Below, piece by piece: positions 9,014 to 16,715 of a DNA stretch of 64,000 nucleotides. Source of the DNA: Nocardia bhagyanarayanae. GTDB taxonomy: Bacteria > Actinomycetota > Actinomycetes > Mycobacteriales > Mycobacteriaceae. The DNA lies in the NCBI RefSeq assembly GCF_006716565.1, contig NZ_VFPG01000001.1, forward strand, positions 4,898,001 through 4,962,000. The letters are read 5' to 3'. Within the stretch, counting starts at the first letter, position 1, and each line of letters opens with the position of its first letter. Both the position numbers and the translations under genes were made by a program. The notes under the pieces are model-generated. The model was not told where the DNA came from and did not search any database. It worked only from the letters and a program-made list of their open reading frames with translations.

Positions 9014-10495
9014 TCAGGCCAGCGTGTCGAGCAGCGGTTGGGGCAGGCCGTAGGACTTGCACTCGACATAGGCGTCGAAGCCTTCGAGTCCAGCTTCGCG
9101 GCCGATGCCGCTGTTCTTGAATCCGCCCAGCGGGGCGAAGAAGCCGGCCGGGGTGCCGTTGAGTTCGACTGTGCCGGTGCGGATGTGCCGGGCTACGGCC
9201 AGTGCGTGGGCGGGATCGGCGGCGAAGACGGATCCGTTGAGACCGTAGGTGGAGTTGTTGGCGATGTCGATCGCCTCGGCCTCGGTGTCGAAGGTGTGCA
9301 CGGTCAGCACCGGACCGAAGACCTCTTCCTGCGCGATCTTGGCGTTGGGGTCGACGTCGGCGAAGATGGTCGGCTGTACGTACCAGCCGCGGTCCAGGCC
9401 TTCGGGCCTGCCACCGCCGACGAGCACCTTGTTGCCATCGGACCGGGCCTGCGCGATGTAGCTTTCCACGCGCTCACGCTGAGCGCTGCTCACCAGCGGA
9501 CCCACCTCCGTCGCCGGATCGAACGGGTCACCCACGGGCATCGATTTCACCATGTCGCGCAACCGGTCGTAGAGCTCGTCGCGCAGCGAACGGGCCACCA
9601 CGATGCGGGTCTTGTTGCTGCACACCTGTCCGGTGTTGCGCAGTGACAACGCCCGGATCACGGGCACCGCGGCATCGAGGTCGGCGTCGTCGAGCAGCAC
9701 CGCGGCCGACTTGCCGCCGAGCTCGAGGGTGACCCGGCGCAGATCCTGCCCGCAGATGGCGGCGATCCGGCGGCCGGCGGCAGTCGAGCCGGTGAACGAG
9801 ACCTTGTCGATGCCGGGATGGCGGACCAGGTGCTCACTGACCTCACGCCCCGCGACGACGATGTTGACGACGCCTTCGGGCAGACCGGCCTGCTCGAAGA
9901 TCTCGGCGAGCAGATACGCCGACATCGCGGTCTCCGGAGACGGCTTGAGCACCGTGGTGCACCCGGCCAGCAGCGCGGGCGCCAGCTTGATGATGGCGAT
10001 CTGCAGCGGTGCGTTCCACGGCACCACCGCGGCCACGACGCCGACGGGCTCGCGCGTGACGAGTGCGTTGCCGGTGACCGAGCGGCGAATATCGGACCAC
10101 TGGTAGCGCGGGGCGAGCTCGAGGAACGCATCGAGCAGCATGCGGGTGCCCATCGACTGCATCCGGGTCGACAGCGTGATCGGGCACCCCATCTCGGCGC
10201 TGATCAGCCGCGCGATCTCGTCCTGCCGGTCCGCGAGAGCCTCGCTCACGCGGGTGAGCACCGCGATCCGTTCTGCGAGCTCCATATTCGCCCACGGGCC
10301 ACGGTCGAACGCGGTGCGGGCGGCGGCGACAGCGGCGTCGATATCGGCCTCGCTGCCCTCGGCGATGCGGGCGAGGGGTTGCTCGGTGGCGGGGGAGATC
10401 ACCTCGAACGTGCGCTGCGATGCCGGGCTCACCCATCCGCCGCCGATGAACAGCTTGTCGAACTGTCCCTGCCACAACTCTGTTTGAACACTCAT
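9014..10495 (-). CDS. NAD(P)-dependent aldehyde dehydrogenase
   Basis: 493 residues, full family length. Catalytic pair in the expected spacing: Glu258 in LELGGKSA and Cys292 in NTGQVCSNKTR. PWNAPLQ and FTGSTAAGRRI are the cofactor-domain motifs. Oxidises an aldehyde to the acid. First gene of a two-gene minus-strand operon with the MmgE/PrpD protein; promoter side carries AT site 2. The Shine-Dalgarno sequence is weak (AGGT 8 bases upstream). Aldehyde identity unknown; two further ALDH genes lie at 44129 and 52427. Confidence 0.92.
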   Translation of the reverse strand: MSVQTELWQGQFDKLFIGGGWVSPASQRTFEVISPATEQPLARIAEGSEADIDAAVAAARTAFDRGPWANMELAERIAVLTRVSEALADRQDEIARLISAEMGCPITLSTRMQSMGTRMLLDAFLELAPRYQWSDIRRSVTGNALVTREPVGVVAAVVPWNAPLQIAIIKLAPALLAGCTTVLKPSPETAMSAYLLAEIFEQAGLPEGVVNIVVAGREVSEHLVRHPGIDKVSFTGSTAAGRRIAAICGQDLRRVTLELGGKSAAVLLDDADLDAAVPVIRALSLRNTGQVCSNKTRIVVARSLRDELYDRLRDMVKSMPVGDPFDPATEVGPLVSSAQRERVESYIAQARSDGNKVLVGGGRPEGLDRGWYVQPTIFADVDPNAKIAQEEVFGPVLTVHTFDTEAEAIDIANNSTYGLNGSVFAADPAHALAVARHIRTGTVELNGTPAGFFAPLGGFKNSGIGREAGLEGFDAYVECKSYGLPQPLLDTLA

Positions 10496-10599
10496 GGGGT
10501 AGACCTATCGTCCTCGTCGGCGATTGTGTCCGGGTGGGAATTCCCTGGTCAGCGGTGTTTCGCGCGCAGCGCCCGCCGACGTTCTGTGACCCGGCTCAT

Positions 10600-10619
10600 G
10601 TAAAGTATATGATATAACG
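10600..10619. promoter_or_regulatory. AT palindrome, site 2
   Basis: GTAAAGTATATGATATAACG; a looser copy, 105 bases upstream of the aldehyde dehydrogenase (minus strand). With site 3 it forms the divergent promoter region 10496-10770. Confidence 0.45.
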
Positions 10620-10728
10620 TCGCGCACAAGCCATGGTCGCCGTGTGCGCCGCCACTTGCGCCTTGTTCTGTCGGCGCCTTCGCGCACCCGGTCGACCTTC
10701 GCTGGATGTGGCCCGTAACACGTGCCGG

Positions 10729-10746
10729 GATAATATATAATATGAG
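10729..10746. promoter_or_regulatory. AT palindrome, site 3
   Basis: GATAATATATAATATGAG; 25 bases upstream of the CoA-transferase start at 10771 (plus strand). Confidence 0.6.
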
Positions 10747-10770
10747 CACATGAGTAGAGGGAGACAGGCT

Positions 10771-11943
10771 ATGCAGCACAGGCCGCTCGACGGAATTCGG
10801 ATCCTGGAGATCGGGGGCTACATCTCGCTCCCGTTCGCCACCTCGATGTTGTGCGCGCTAGGTGCCGAAGTGGTGAAGGTGGAGCGGCCCCTCACGGGCG
10901 AGGACTTCCGCCGCCACCAGAACGACGGCAGCCCGTACTTCCGCCAGTACAACACCGGCAAGCGCAGCCTGGCCGTCGACCTCAAGCAACCCGAGGGCAT
11001 CGCCCTGGTGAAAGCGCTGATCCCGCGATTCGACGTGGTACTCGAGAACATGCGCCCCGGCAAGGTGGCCGCCATGGGCCTCGGCCCCGAGGTCTGCCGC
11101 GAACTGCGTCCCGACATCGTCTACGGTTCGGTGACCGGCTTCGGAGCGGGCGGCCCGCTGGCGAACCGGCCCGCCTACGACACTATCGGCCAGGCCTTCG
11201 GGGGCCTTTACTCCCTGTTCGGCGACGAGGGTCACCCCCAGCTCACCGGTGGCCTCAACGCCGACCTGGTTACCGGGCTGAGTACCGCCGCGGGCGTGCT
11301 CGCTGCGCTGGTCGGCCGGTACCGCACCGGTGAACCGCAGCACGTCGAGACCTCCATCATGGAGGCGGTCAGCGTGCTCGTCACCGACGGCATCACCCAG
11401 GCCTTCGAACTCGGCGCCGACCCGACCCGGCGCAGTAGGCATCCGCAGGCGCAGAACTTCTGCGCGCCGACCGCCTCCGGGGAGTACATCGCCGTGCACC
11501 TGTCCTCGTCGCAGAAGTTCTGGCAAGCACTGTGCCGGGCGATGGACCGCGCCGACCTCACCGTAGATCCGCGCTTCGCGGAATACCGGCCCCGTGAGGC
11601 GAACTATTTCGAACTCGCCGAGATAGTCGAGGCCGAATTCGAACAGCGCTCGTTCGCGGAGTGGGAGAAGCGGCTGACCGCCGAGGACGTGCCTTTCGCG
11701 CCGGTCTTGTCGATGACCGGCTATGTCGAGCATGAACAGGTCCAGTGGCTGCGCATGGTCGAGCCGCAGGACGACGGGCTCGCGCTGCTGCGTCCGCCGT
11801 GGCGCTTCGGCGGCGAGCGGCCCGAGCGCCCGGGCGTCGCTCCGCGGGTGGGTGCGGACACTCGCGCCGTCGCCGGCGAGGTATATCCGGCCGAGAAGAT
11901 CGACGAACTCGTGGCCGCGGGTGTGCTCTCGGTGGACGGCTGA
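10771..11943 (+). CDS. family III CoA-transferase (CaiB/BaiF)
   Basis: 390 residues. ATG at 10771 is preferred over the in-frame ATG at 10750 because AGGGAG lies between them at proper spacing and the protein then starts with QHRPLDGIRILEIGGY, the family N-terminus. Asp165 in LTGGLNADLVTGL is the probable acyl-enzyme aspartate. LPFATSMLCALGAEVVKVE binds CoA. Acts as a CoA-transferase on an unknown acid. It stands alone behind AT site 3 and is followed by an orphan coding-like fragment and a hairpin at 12127-12172. Confidence 0.87.
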   Translation: MQHRPLDGIRILEIGGYISLPFATSMLCALGAEVVKVERPLTGEDFRRHQNDGSPYFRQYNTGKRSLAVDLKQPEGIALVKALIPRFDVVLENMRPGKVAAMGLGPEVCRELRPDIVYGSVTGFGAGGPLANRPAYDTIGQAFGGLYSLFGDEGHPQLTGGLNADLVTGLSTAAGVLAALVGRYRTGEPQHVETSIMEAVSVLVTDGITQAFELGADPTRRSRHPQAQNFCAPTASGEYIAVHLSSSQKFWQALCRAMDRADLTVDPRFAEYRPREANYFELAEIVEAEFEQRSFAEWEKRLTAEDVPFAPVLSMTGYVEHEQVQWLRMVEPQDDGLALLRPPWRFGGERPERPGVAPRVGADTRAVAGEVYPAEKIDELVAAGVLSVDG

Positions 11944-12076
11944 CCGTGACGGGCCTCCGCACAACGGCGAGGAGTTCGATTTCCGCCTCCGGCCGAATAT
12001 CTCCGATCGTCCCGCCAACAGCTACCGCACCACGCGCGCGCTGCTGGAGGAGGTCGTGACCTGGCGCAGCGAATAG
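11944..12076 (+). other. orphan C-terminus-like fragment
   Basis: Directly after the CoA-transferase stop, a frame shifted by +1 reads about 43 residues of protein-like composition (GPPHNGEEFDFRLRPN, then SYRTTRALLEEVVTW) up to TAG at 12074-12076, with no start codon of its own in the intergenic part. It may be the tail of a lost gene. Family not recognised. Confidence 0.25.
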
Positions 12077-12126
12077 CTCTCCGGTTCGCGCCGGTCTGCG
12101 AGGCGCGGCGAACCCCGACGCAATGG

Positions 12127-12172
12127 TCGGGCCGGTGCACGAAGCCAATGTCGTCTTCGCGTACCGGCCCGA
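12127..12172. terminator. bidirectional terminator hairpin
   Basis: Perfect 10-bp inverted repeat (12127-12136 with 12163-12172) with an inner CGAAG/CTTCG stem, between convergent genes ending at 11943 and 12206. Confidence 0.5.
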
Positions 12173-12205
12173 TTGCTGTTGTACGGAAACACCGGGACCG
12201 CAAGG

Positions 12206-13420
12206 CTATTCAGCAGTCCCGAGGACTCCCGCGGAACGCAACTTCCCGAGTTCGCTGTCGCTGAGACCGAGGACTTCGGCGAAGACCTGATCGGTATCGG
12301 CACCGAGGGCGGCGGCCGGGCGCACCGGTCCGTACTGGCTGTCCTCACGGATTGGGCTGTGCGCCGAGATGACTGGTCCGATACCGGGCTGATCGATTTC
12401 GGTCAGCACCCGGCTGCCCGCGCCCGCCTCGAAATCGGCTACCACATCACTCATCTGGCGGTAGCGGCTCCACAGCACGCCCGCCTCGGTGAGCGCCGCT
12501 CCCACAGCGTCGAGGGACAGGCCGGCAAACCAGGGACGCATCACTGCGGCGATGGTCTCGCGGTGGATGTACCGGTGCGCTTCGTCGGCGAAGTCCACAC
12601 CGAGGGTCTGTTCGAGCGAGGCGATCACCTTCGCCGCGCCGGTCGCCGTGCACAACGCCTGCCACTGACGCGGGGTGAGCGCGACCACCATGACGCGTCC
12701 ATCGTCGGCGGTGACGAAGTCGGCGCCGAACGAGCCGTACATGTAGTTGCCGTGGCGCGGACGGTCACCGCGTTCCCGAACCTCGCTGAGCCACCCAAGA
12801 TTCGCGACACCGGCTAGGGCGACGTCGGCCAGCGCGATCTGCAGATGCGCGCCTTCACCGGACCGTTCACGACGGTGCAGGGCGGCGAGCAGCGCGGTGG
12901 TCGCGGTCATGCCCGCGATCAGATCCCACGCGGGCAGCACATGATTCACCGGGGTACGCGAATCGGCGGGCCCGGTGAGATCGGTGACGCCGACCTCGGT
13001 GTTGACTGTGTAGTCCACCGCGGGGCCGCCACCGGCCTGGCCACCGATGTGCACCTTGATCACATCGGCGCGCCGGCCCGCGAGCGCCTCGTAGGAGAAC
13101 CACGGCCGCCCGACCGCGTTGTCGATGACGATCCCCGCGTCCTTGCCGGGCGCGGTCGCCAAGGCGAGCACCAGTTCCCGGCCCTGCTCGCTGCGCACGT
13201 CCACCGCGATCGACTGCTTGCCGCGGTTGAGCGAATTCCAGTACAGGCTCTCGCCGTTGCGCTTGGCCACCGGCCAGCGGTGGTAGTCGGGTCCGCCGCC
13301 GAGCGGGTCGACGCGAATGACCTGCGCGCCGAGCTGGGCGAGGGTCATGCCCGCGGAGGGCCCTGCCACGAAACTGGCGAACTCGACGACGCGGAGGCCC
13401 GCCAGCGGCTGCCCGCTCAA
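12206..13420 (-). CDS. CoA-transferase, 2-methylfumaryl-CoA isomerase (Mct)-like
   Basis: 404 residues. Family III CoA-transferase fold; the middle section (VDYTVNTEVGVTDLTGPADS, then PVNHVLPAWDLIAG) matches what I recall of mesaconyl-CoA C1-C4 CoA-transferase, which moves CoA within one molecule of 2-methylfumaryl-CoA. Asp166 in VLPAWD corresponds to its catalytic aspartate. Start is TTG at 13420: upstream in frame there is a stop (TAG) and no ATG or GTG. No Shine-Dalgarno precedes the TTG; instead a 15-codon ORF with AAGGAG ends across it (TTGA), so translation is probably coupled. AT site 4 lies upstream. An ordinary CoA-transferase is the alternative. Confidence 0.75.
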   Translation of the reverse strand: MSGQPLAGLRVVEFASFVAGPSAGMTLAQLGAQVIRVDPLGGGPDYHRWPVAKRNGESLYWNSLNRGKQSIAVDVRSEQGRELVLALATAPGKDAGIVIDNAVGRPWFSYEALAGRRADVIKVHIGGQAGGGPAVDYTVNTEVGVTDLTGPADSRTPVNHVLPAWDLIAGMTATTALLAALHRRERSGEGAHLQIALADVALAGVANLGWLSEVRERGDRPRHGNYMYGSFGADFVTADDGRVMVVALTPRQWQALCTATGAAKVIASLEQTLGVDFADEAHRYIHRETIAAVMRPWFAGLSLDAVGAALTEAGVLWSRYRQMSDVVADFEAGAGSRVLTEIDQPGIGPVISAHSPIREDSQYGPVRPAAALGADTDQVFAEVLGLSDSELGKLRSAGVLGTAE

Positions 13421-13464
13421 GCGCGCACCACCAGGTAAAGGTCGGCATGGCCTGGCATCTGCAT
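13417..13464 (-). CDS. 15-codon leader ORF, coupled to the Mct-like gene
   Basis: ATG at 13464 preceded by AAGGAG at 7 bases; encodes MQMPGHADLYLVVRA and stops with a TGA that overlaps the TTG start of the next gene. It supplies the only good ribosome binding site for that gene. Peptide sequence not recognised; its role may be only translational coupling. Confidence 0.45.
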   Translation of the reverse strand: MQMPGHADLYLVVRA

Positions 13465-13503
13465 CGCGCTACTCCTTCGTCCGCGGCGGACCGCTCCTTC
13501 TTT

Positions 13504-13523
13504 GGAAATATAATATATCTAAG
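13504..13523. promoter_or_regulatory. AT palindrome, site 4
   Basis: GGAAATATAATATATCTAAG; 40 bases upstream of the leader ORF of the minus-strand CoA-transferase. Confidence 0.55.
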
Positions 13524-13558
13524 TCTGCTGAGGTCAGGGCGTCAGCACCGTGATCGGG

Positions 13559-13762
13559 TCAAGGGGAGCCCGTCATCCTGCGCATCGAGACGGGGGCGCG
13601 CCAGCCGCAGGGTAGGCCGCAGGTGGCCACCACCTCGTGCTGGATGGAGCCGTCGGAGAAGTGCTGGACCACCCTCGATGCCGAGGCGGGATAGCCGCAT
13701 GCGCCACATCGTCCGAAGTAGTCGAGGAGTTCGTAGACGGTAGTACTGACAGGTGCTGACAC
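13559..13762 (-). CDS. small zinc-ribbon protein
   Basis: 67 residues from GTG at 13762 with CCGGAG 7 bases upstream. Two cysteine pairs, CGACGY (residues about 19-24) and CGLPCGW (about 48-54), form a likely zinc ribbon. No other domain, no signal peptide. It has its own promoter with AT site 5. A second small zinc-ribbon protein at 47130 precedes the hydantoinase-type genes, so this type of peptide recurs in the island; a subunit or metallochaperone-like role is possible but not shown. Confidence 0.6.
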   Translation of the reverse strand: MSAPVSTTVYELLDYFGRCGACGYPASASRVVQHFSDGSIQHEVVATCGLPCGWRAPVSMRRMTGSP

Positions 13763-13821
13763 TGTTCGCTCCGGGGATCTGTGGTGGCGGGTCGGCGGGC
13801 CGAAACTCGTCCGGGTTGATT

Positions 13822-13840
13822 ACGCATAATATATTCTCTG
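13822..13840. promoter_or_regulatory. AT palindrome, site 5
   Basis: ACGCATAATATATTCTCTG; left half matches the consensus exactly. 60 bases upstream of the zinc-ribbon gene start (minus strand). Confidence 0.6.
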
Positions 13841-13885
13841 ATGCCGAGTGTGTCGCCAGAGCTGATCCGGTTCGCCCGAGTCGGG

Positions 13886-14764
13886 TCAGTTCGGGCGTTC
13901 CGCCGTGTCCCGATCGGGGACCGGCGCCGACCAGGATGTGAGAATGCGCAGCTTCTCGTGGGAGGTCGTCCCCGGATCGGCCGACCAGAGGACCAGCTGC
14001 TGCTCCGAATCGCCGGACGAACTGAAAGTGTCCCAGTTCAAGGTCATCTCACCGACATCCGGATGATGGAGGGTTTTCGAGCCGAACTCCTGCCGGGCCA
14101 CATTCCGTGCCGCCCACCACTGCCGGAACCGTTCGTCGGCGATGGACAGTTCGCCGACCAGCGCGGTGAGCTGGGGGTCGGTCGGATTTGCCGCGGCGTC
14201 CATACGGAGGATGGCGACGCACGTGCGCGCGACGCTTTCCCAGTCGTCGTACAGTGTGCGCATCGCCGGATCGGTGAAGACCATCCGCACGTAGTTGCGC
14301 TGCCGGGGTGTCATCTGGCCGAAGTCGGTGATCAAGGCCGCTGCGAGGCGGTTCCAGGCGAGGATGTCGAGATAGCGTCCGAACACCAGGGCCGGTGTCT
14401 CGGTGAGCTGGTCGAGCAGACGCTGCAGCTGGGGGCGCACGGATTTCTGGCCTCGTTTGGCCGGGCGGCGATCGGAGCGGCGGACCAGGTTCTCGGCGTA
14501 GTCACGTTGGGCGTCGTCCAGGCGCAGGACCCGCACCAGGGCGTCCAGAACCGGCTCCGACGGTGCGAGTCTGCCCTGCTCGATCCTGGTGTAGTAGTCG
14601 TGGCTGATCGCGGCCAGGTCCGCGACCTCCTCACGACGCAGACCAGCGACCCGGCGCGCCGCGGCGCTGTGCACCGTCAGGCCGATGTCCTGCGGACTCA
14701 GCTCGGCGCGGCGCGCTTTCAGGAATCCGCCCAGTTCGCGAAGGTGGGGCGCTCTCTCGGTCAT
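13886..14764 (-). CDS. XRE-family regulator with MmyB-like ligand domain
   Basis: 292 residues from ATG at 14764 (MTERAPHLRELGGFLKARR). N-terminal helix-turn-helix, about residues 25-80, including GLRREEVADLAAISHDYYTRIEQG, followed by a MmyB-type ligand-binding domain with VFGRYLDILAWNRLAAAL and near the end LHHPDVGEMTLNWDTF. This domain class binds fatty-acid-like ligands. Divergent from the AcoR-like activator at 14961 with AT site 6 between them. The neighbouring position suggests a local repressor, but its targets cannot be read. Confidence 0.85.
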   Translation of the reverse strand: MTERAPHLRELGGFLKARRAELSPQDIGLTVHSAAARRVAGLRREEVADLAAISHDYYTRIEQGRLAPSEPVLDALVRVLRLDDAQRDYAENLVRRSDRRPAKRGQKSVRPQLQRLLDQLTETPALVFGRYLDILAWNRLAAALITDFGQMTPRQRNYVRMVFTDPAMRTLYDDWESVARTCVAILRMDAAANPTDPQLTALVGELSIADERFRQWWAARNVARQEFGSKTLHHPDVGEMTLNWDTFSSSGDSEQQLVLWSADPGTTSHEKLRILTSWSAPVPDRDTAERPN

Positions 14765-14867
14765 TTCTCCACGGTATGCCCGTCGGCGATGCCGTGCCTG
14801 GGACAATTTCTTCCCACGCCGAGCCGGAAAACGTCGGCATTGCGGTGAAGCCCGAAGAACCGAGCAG

Positions 14868-14887
14868 ATATTGTGTATAAAATATGA
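14868..14887. promoter_or_regulatory. AT palindrome, site 6
   Basis: ATATTGTGTATAAAATATGA; in the divergent region between the XRE regulator (minus) and the AcoR-like activator (plus). A weak 11-codon ORF (14919-14954) ends two bases before the activator ATG. Confidence 0.5.
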
Positions 14888-14960
14888 GTGTCCTCGGTCA
14901 CAGAGGACTGGGCGTCGACCGCATGTTCAGGCGGCCGGGACAAGGTGGTGTTGAGTAGCC

Positions 14961-16562
14961 ATGACTGTGATGCAGGCTTACCGGGATTCGACTCGACCGG
15001 ACATCGAGTCGGCGTGGGCCCGATCGCGGCTGAACGGCATTCGTGAAGACGCGATGCCGCCGTTCGACCTCGCGACCAGAAGCGCCGATAGTTTCCTCGC
15101 GCGAGCGGCGAGCCCAGTCCTGCGCCGGGTCGCGAGCGAGCTCGAAGGTACCCCGGTGGCGCTGGTGCTCGCCGACCAGGCGGGTCGGGTGGTCGACATC
15201 CACGGCGCCGCCCGATCGATCCGCCGAGCGGTCTCCGATATCGGCATCGTGCCGGGCGTCGAACTCGGTGAAGACCGCATCGGCACCAATGCGCTCGGCA
15301 CCCCGCTGGAGACCCGGCGCAGCCTGCTCGTGCGCGCCGACGAGCACTACATGGCACTGTTTCGCGGATTCACCTGCTACGGGCATCCGATCTTCCATCC
15401 GGTGACCCGCCGCCTCGAAGGTGTGCTGGGGATCGGCGCCAAAACCAGCGCGGACCACCGATTGTCTGCGCTGCTGGCCCGCCGCATGGTCCGCGATATC
15501 CAAGAACGGCTCCAGCGTGATTCCCCCCGTGCGCAAAGCAGGTTGATGAGCGCGTTCCAGGCGGCGGCGGGTCGTCGGGGCCGGGCCGTCGTCGTTATCG
15601 GTGACGGATTGGTCTTGGCCACCCCCGCCGCGGTCGACCTGCTCGAACCCGCCGATCACGCCGCGTTGCGCGCCTGCGCCGAAGCCGTGCCCGTCGGCGG
15701 AGAGGAGAGCCAGGAACTCGTCCTGACCTCCGGCCGTGCGGTGCGATTGGTCTGCCAGTCGATAGACGGAGCCGACGGGGTGCTCGTCGACATCGCCCAG
15801 GAGTCCGGTGTTCGGCGTGCCAGGGTGGCGTCGGATCGGATGCCACTCTGGCCGCTGCTGGTGGTCGGTGAGGCGGGGACCGGCCGAACCACCGAGGCGC
15901 TCGGCTTGGTCGGCCCCGCGGCCCGCACGCTCGACGCGACCGACATCGTGCTCATTGGTGACAGCGCGTGGGCCGCCCAGCTAGGCGAGACGCTTGCGGG
16001 CGACGGGCCCCCCGTGATCATCGAGAACATTCAGCTGCTTTCCGAGCAGCTCACCGCGCTGCTCGCGCAGCGATTGCGGGAAACTACCCGCGAAGTGGTG
16101 CTCACGTCGACGCCAGGCGAACACCTCGACACCGTGCACGCCCCGCTACCGGCGCTGTGCAACGACCGCAGGGAGCTGGTCCCCTTGCGCAGGCGCAGGC
16201 ACGAGGTCCCGGGGCTGGCCCAGCAGATGCTGACCGAGGTCACTGGCCACACCGGGACCCGGTTCACCGCCGAGACGATGCGGGTGCTTGCCTCGCAACC
16301 GTGGCGTGGCAATCTCGCCGAACTGCGCCGCGTCGTGGAGGTGGTGGCGAGCGTCCGGTCGGCCGGCGACATCATCCCCACCGACCTGCCCGCCTCGCAC
16401 CGCGGTGGTCTACTGCCCGGCTCGCCGATCCGCGAGGCCGAGCGGGAGGTCATCATGGCGGCCCTGGAAGCCGCGGGTGGCAACAAGCTGCAGGCCGCGC
16501 GTGCGCTCGGCGTGAGCCGATCGACGCTCTACAACCGGATCAGGGCTTTGCGTATCGCGTGA
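14961..16562 (+). CDS. AcoR-like GAF/Fis transcriptional activator
   Basis: 533 residues. N-terminal part (about 50-185) is a GAF-type sensor as in acetoin regulator AcoR: EDRIGTNALGTPLETRRSLL and EHYMALFRGFTCYGHPIFHP. A reduced AAA-like region follows with a Walker-A-like GEAGTGRTTEA near residue 305. The C-terminus has a Fis helix-turn-helix: AAGGNKLQAARALGVSRSTL. The GAFTGA loop that contacts sigma-54 is not present, in keeping with the lack of sigma-54 in these bacteria, so it must act on the ordinary polymerase. Likely activates part of the island in response to a small ligand. Shine-Dalgarno sequence is poor. Confidence 0.85.
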   Translation: MTVMQAYRDSTRPDIESAWARSRLNGIREDAMPPFDLATRSADSFLARAASPVLRRVASELEGTPVALVLADQAGRVVDIHGAARSIRRAVSDIGIVPGVELGEDRIGTNALGTPLETRRSLLVRADEHYMALFRGFTCYGHPIFHPVTRRLEGVLGIGAKTSADHRLSALLARRMVRDIQERLQRDSPRAQSRLMSAFQAAAGRRGRAVVVIGDGLVLATPAAVDLLEPADHAALRACAEAVPVGGEESQELVLTSGRAVRLVCQSIDGADGVLVDIAQESGVRRARVASDRMPLWPLLVVGEAGTGRTTEALGLVGPAARTLDATDIVLIGDSAWAAQLGETLAGDGPPVIIENIQLLSEQLTALLAQRLRETTREVVLTSTPGEHLDTVHAPLPALCNDRRELVPLRRRRHEVPGLAQQMLTEVTGHTGTRFTAETMRVLASQPWRGNLAELRRVVEVVASVRSAGDIIPTDLPASHRGGLLPGSPIREAEREVIMAALEAAGGNKLQAARALGVSRSTLYNRIRALRIA

Positions 16563-16660
16563 GTGGGTGCCCGGGCATGTCCAGATTGTTGGGCATGCCC
16601 CGGCCGCTGTCGTGTCTACTGTCGACAGCACCGGCCGATGGACATCGGGCCGGGATGCGA

Positions 16661-16695
16661 AAAGCCCCGCGCGCGTTAGGGGCGAGCGGGGCTTT
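16661..16695. terminator. bidirectional terminator
   Basis: Perfect 10-bp inverted repeat (16661-16670 with 16686-16695) flanked by A and T residues, between convergent genes ending at 16562 and 16716. Confidence 0.75.
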
Positions 16696-16715
16696 CGCAT
16701 GCGCGGGCGGAATGC

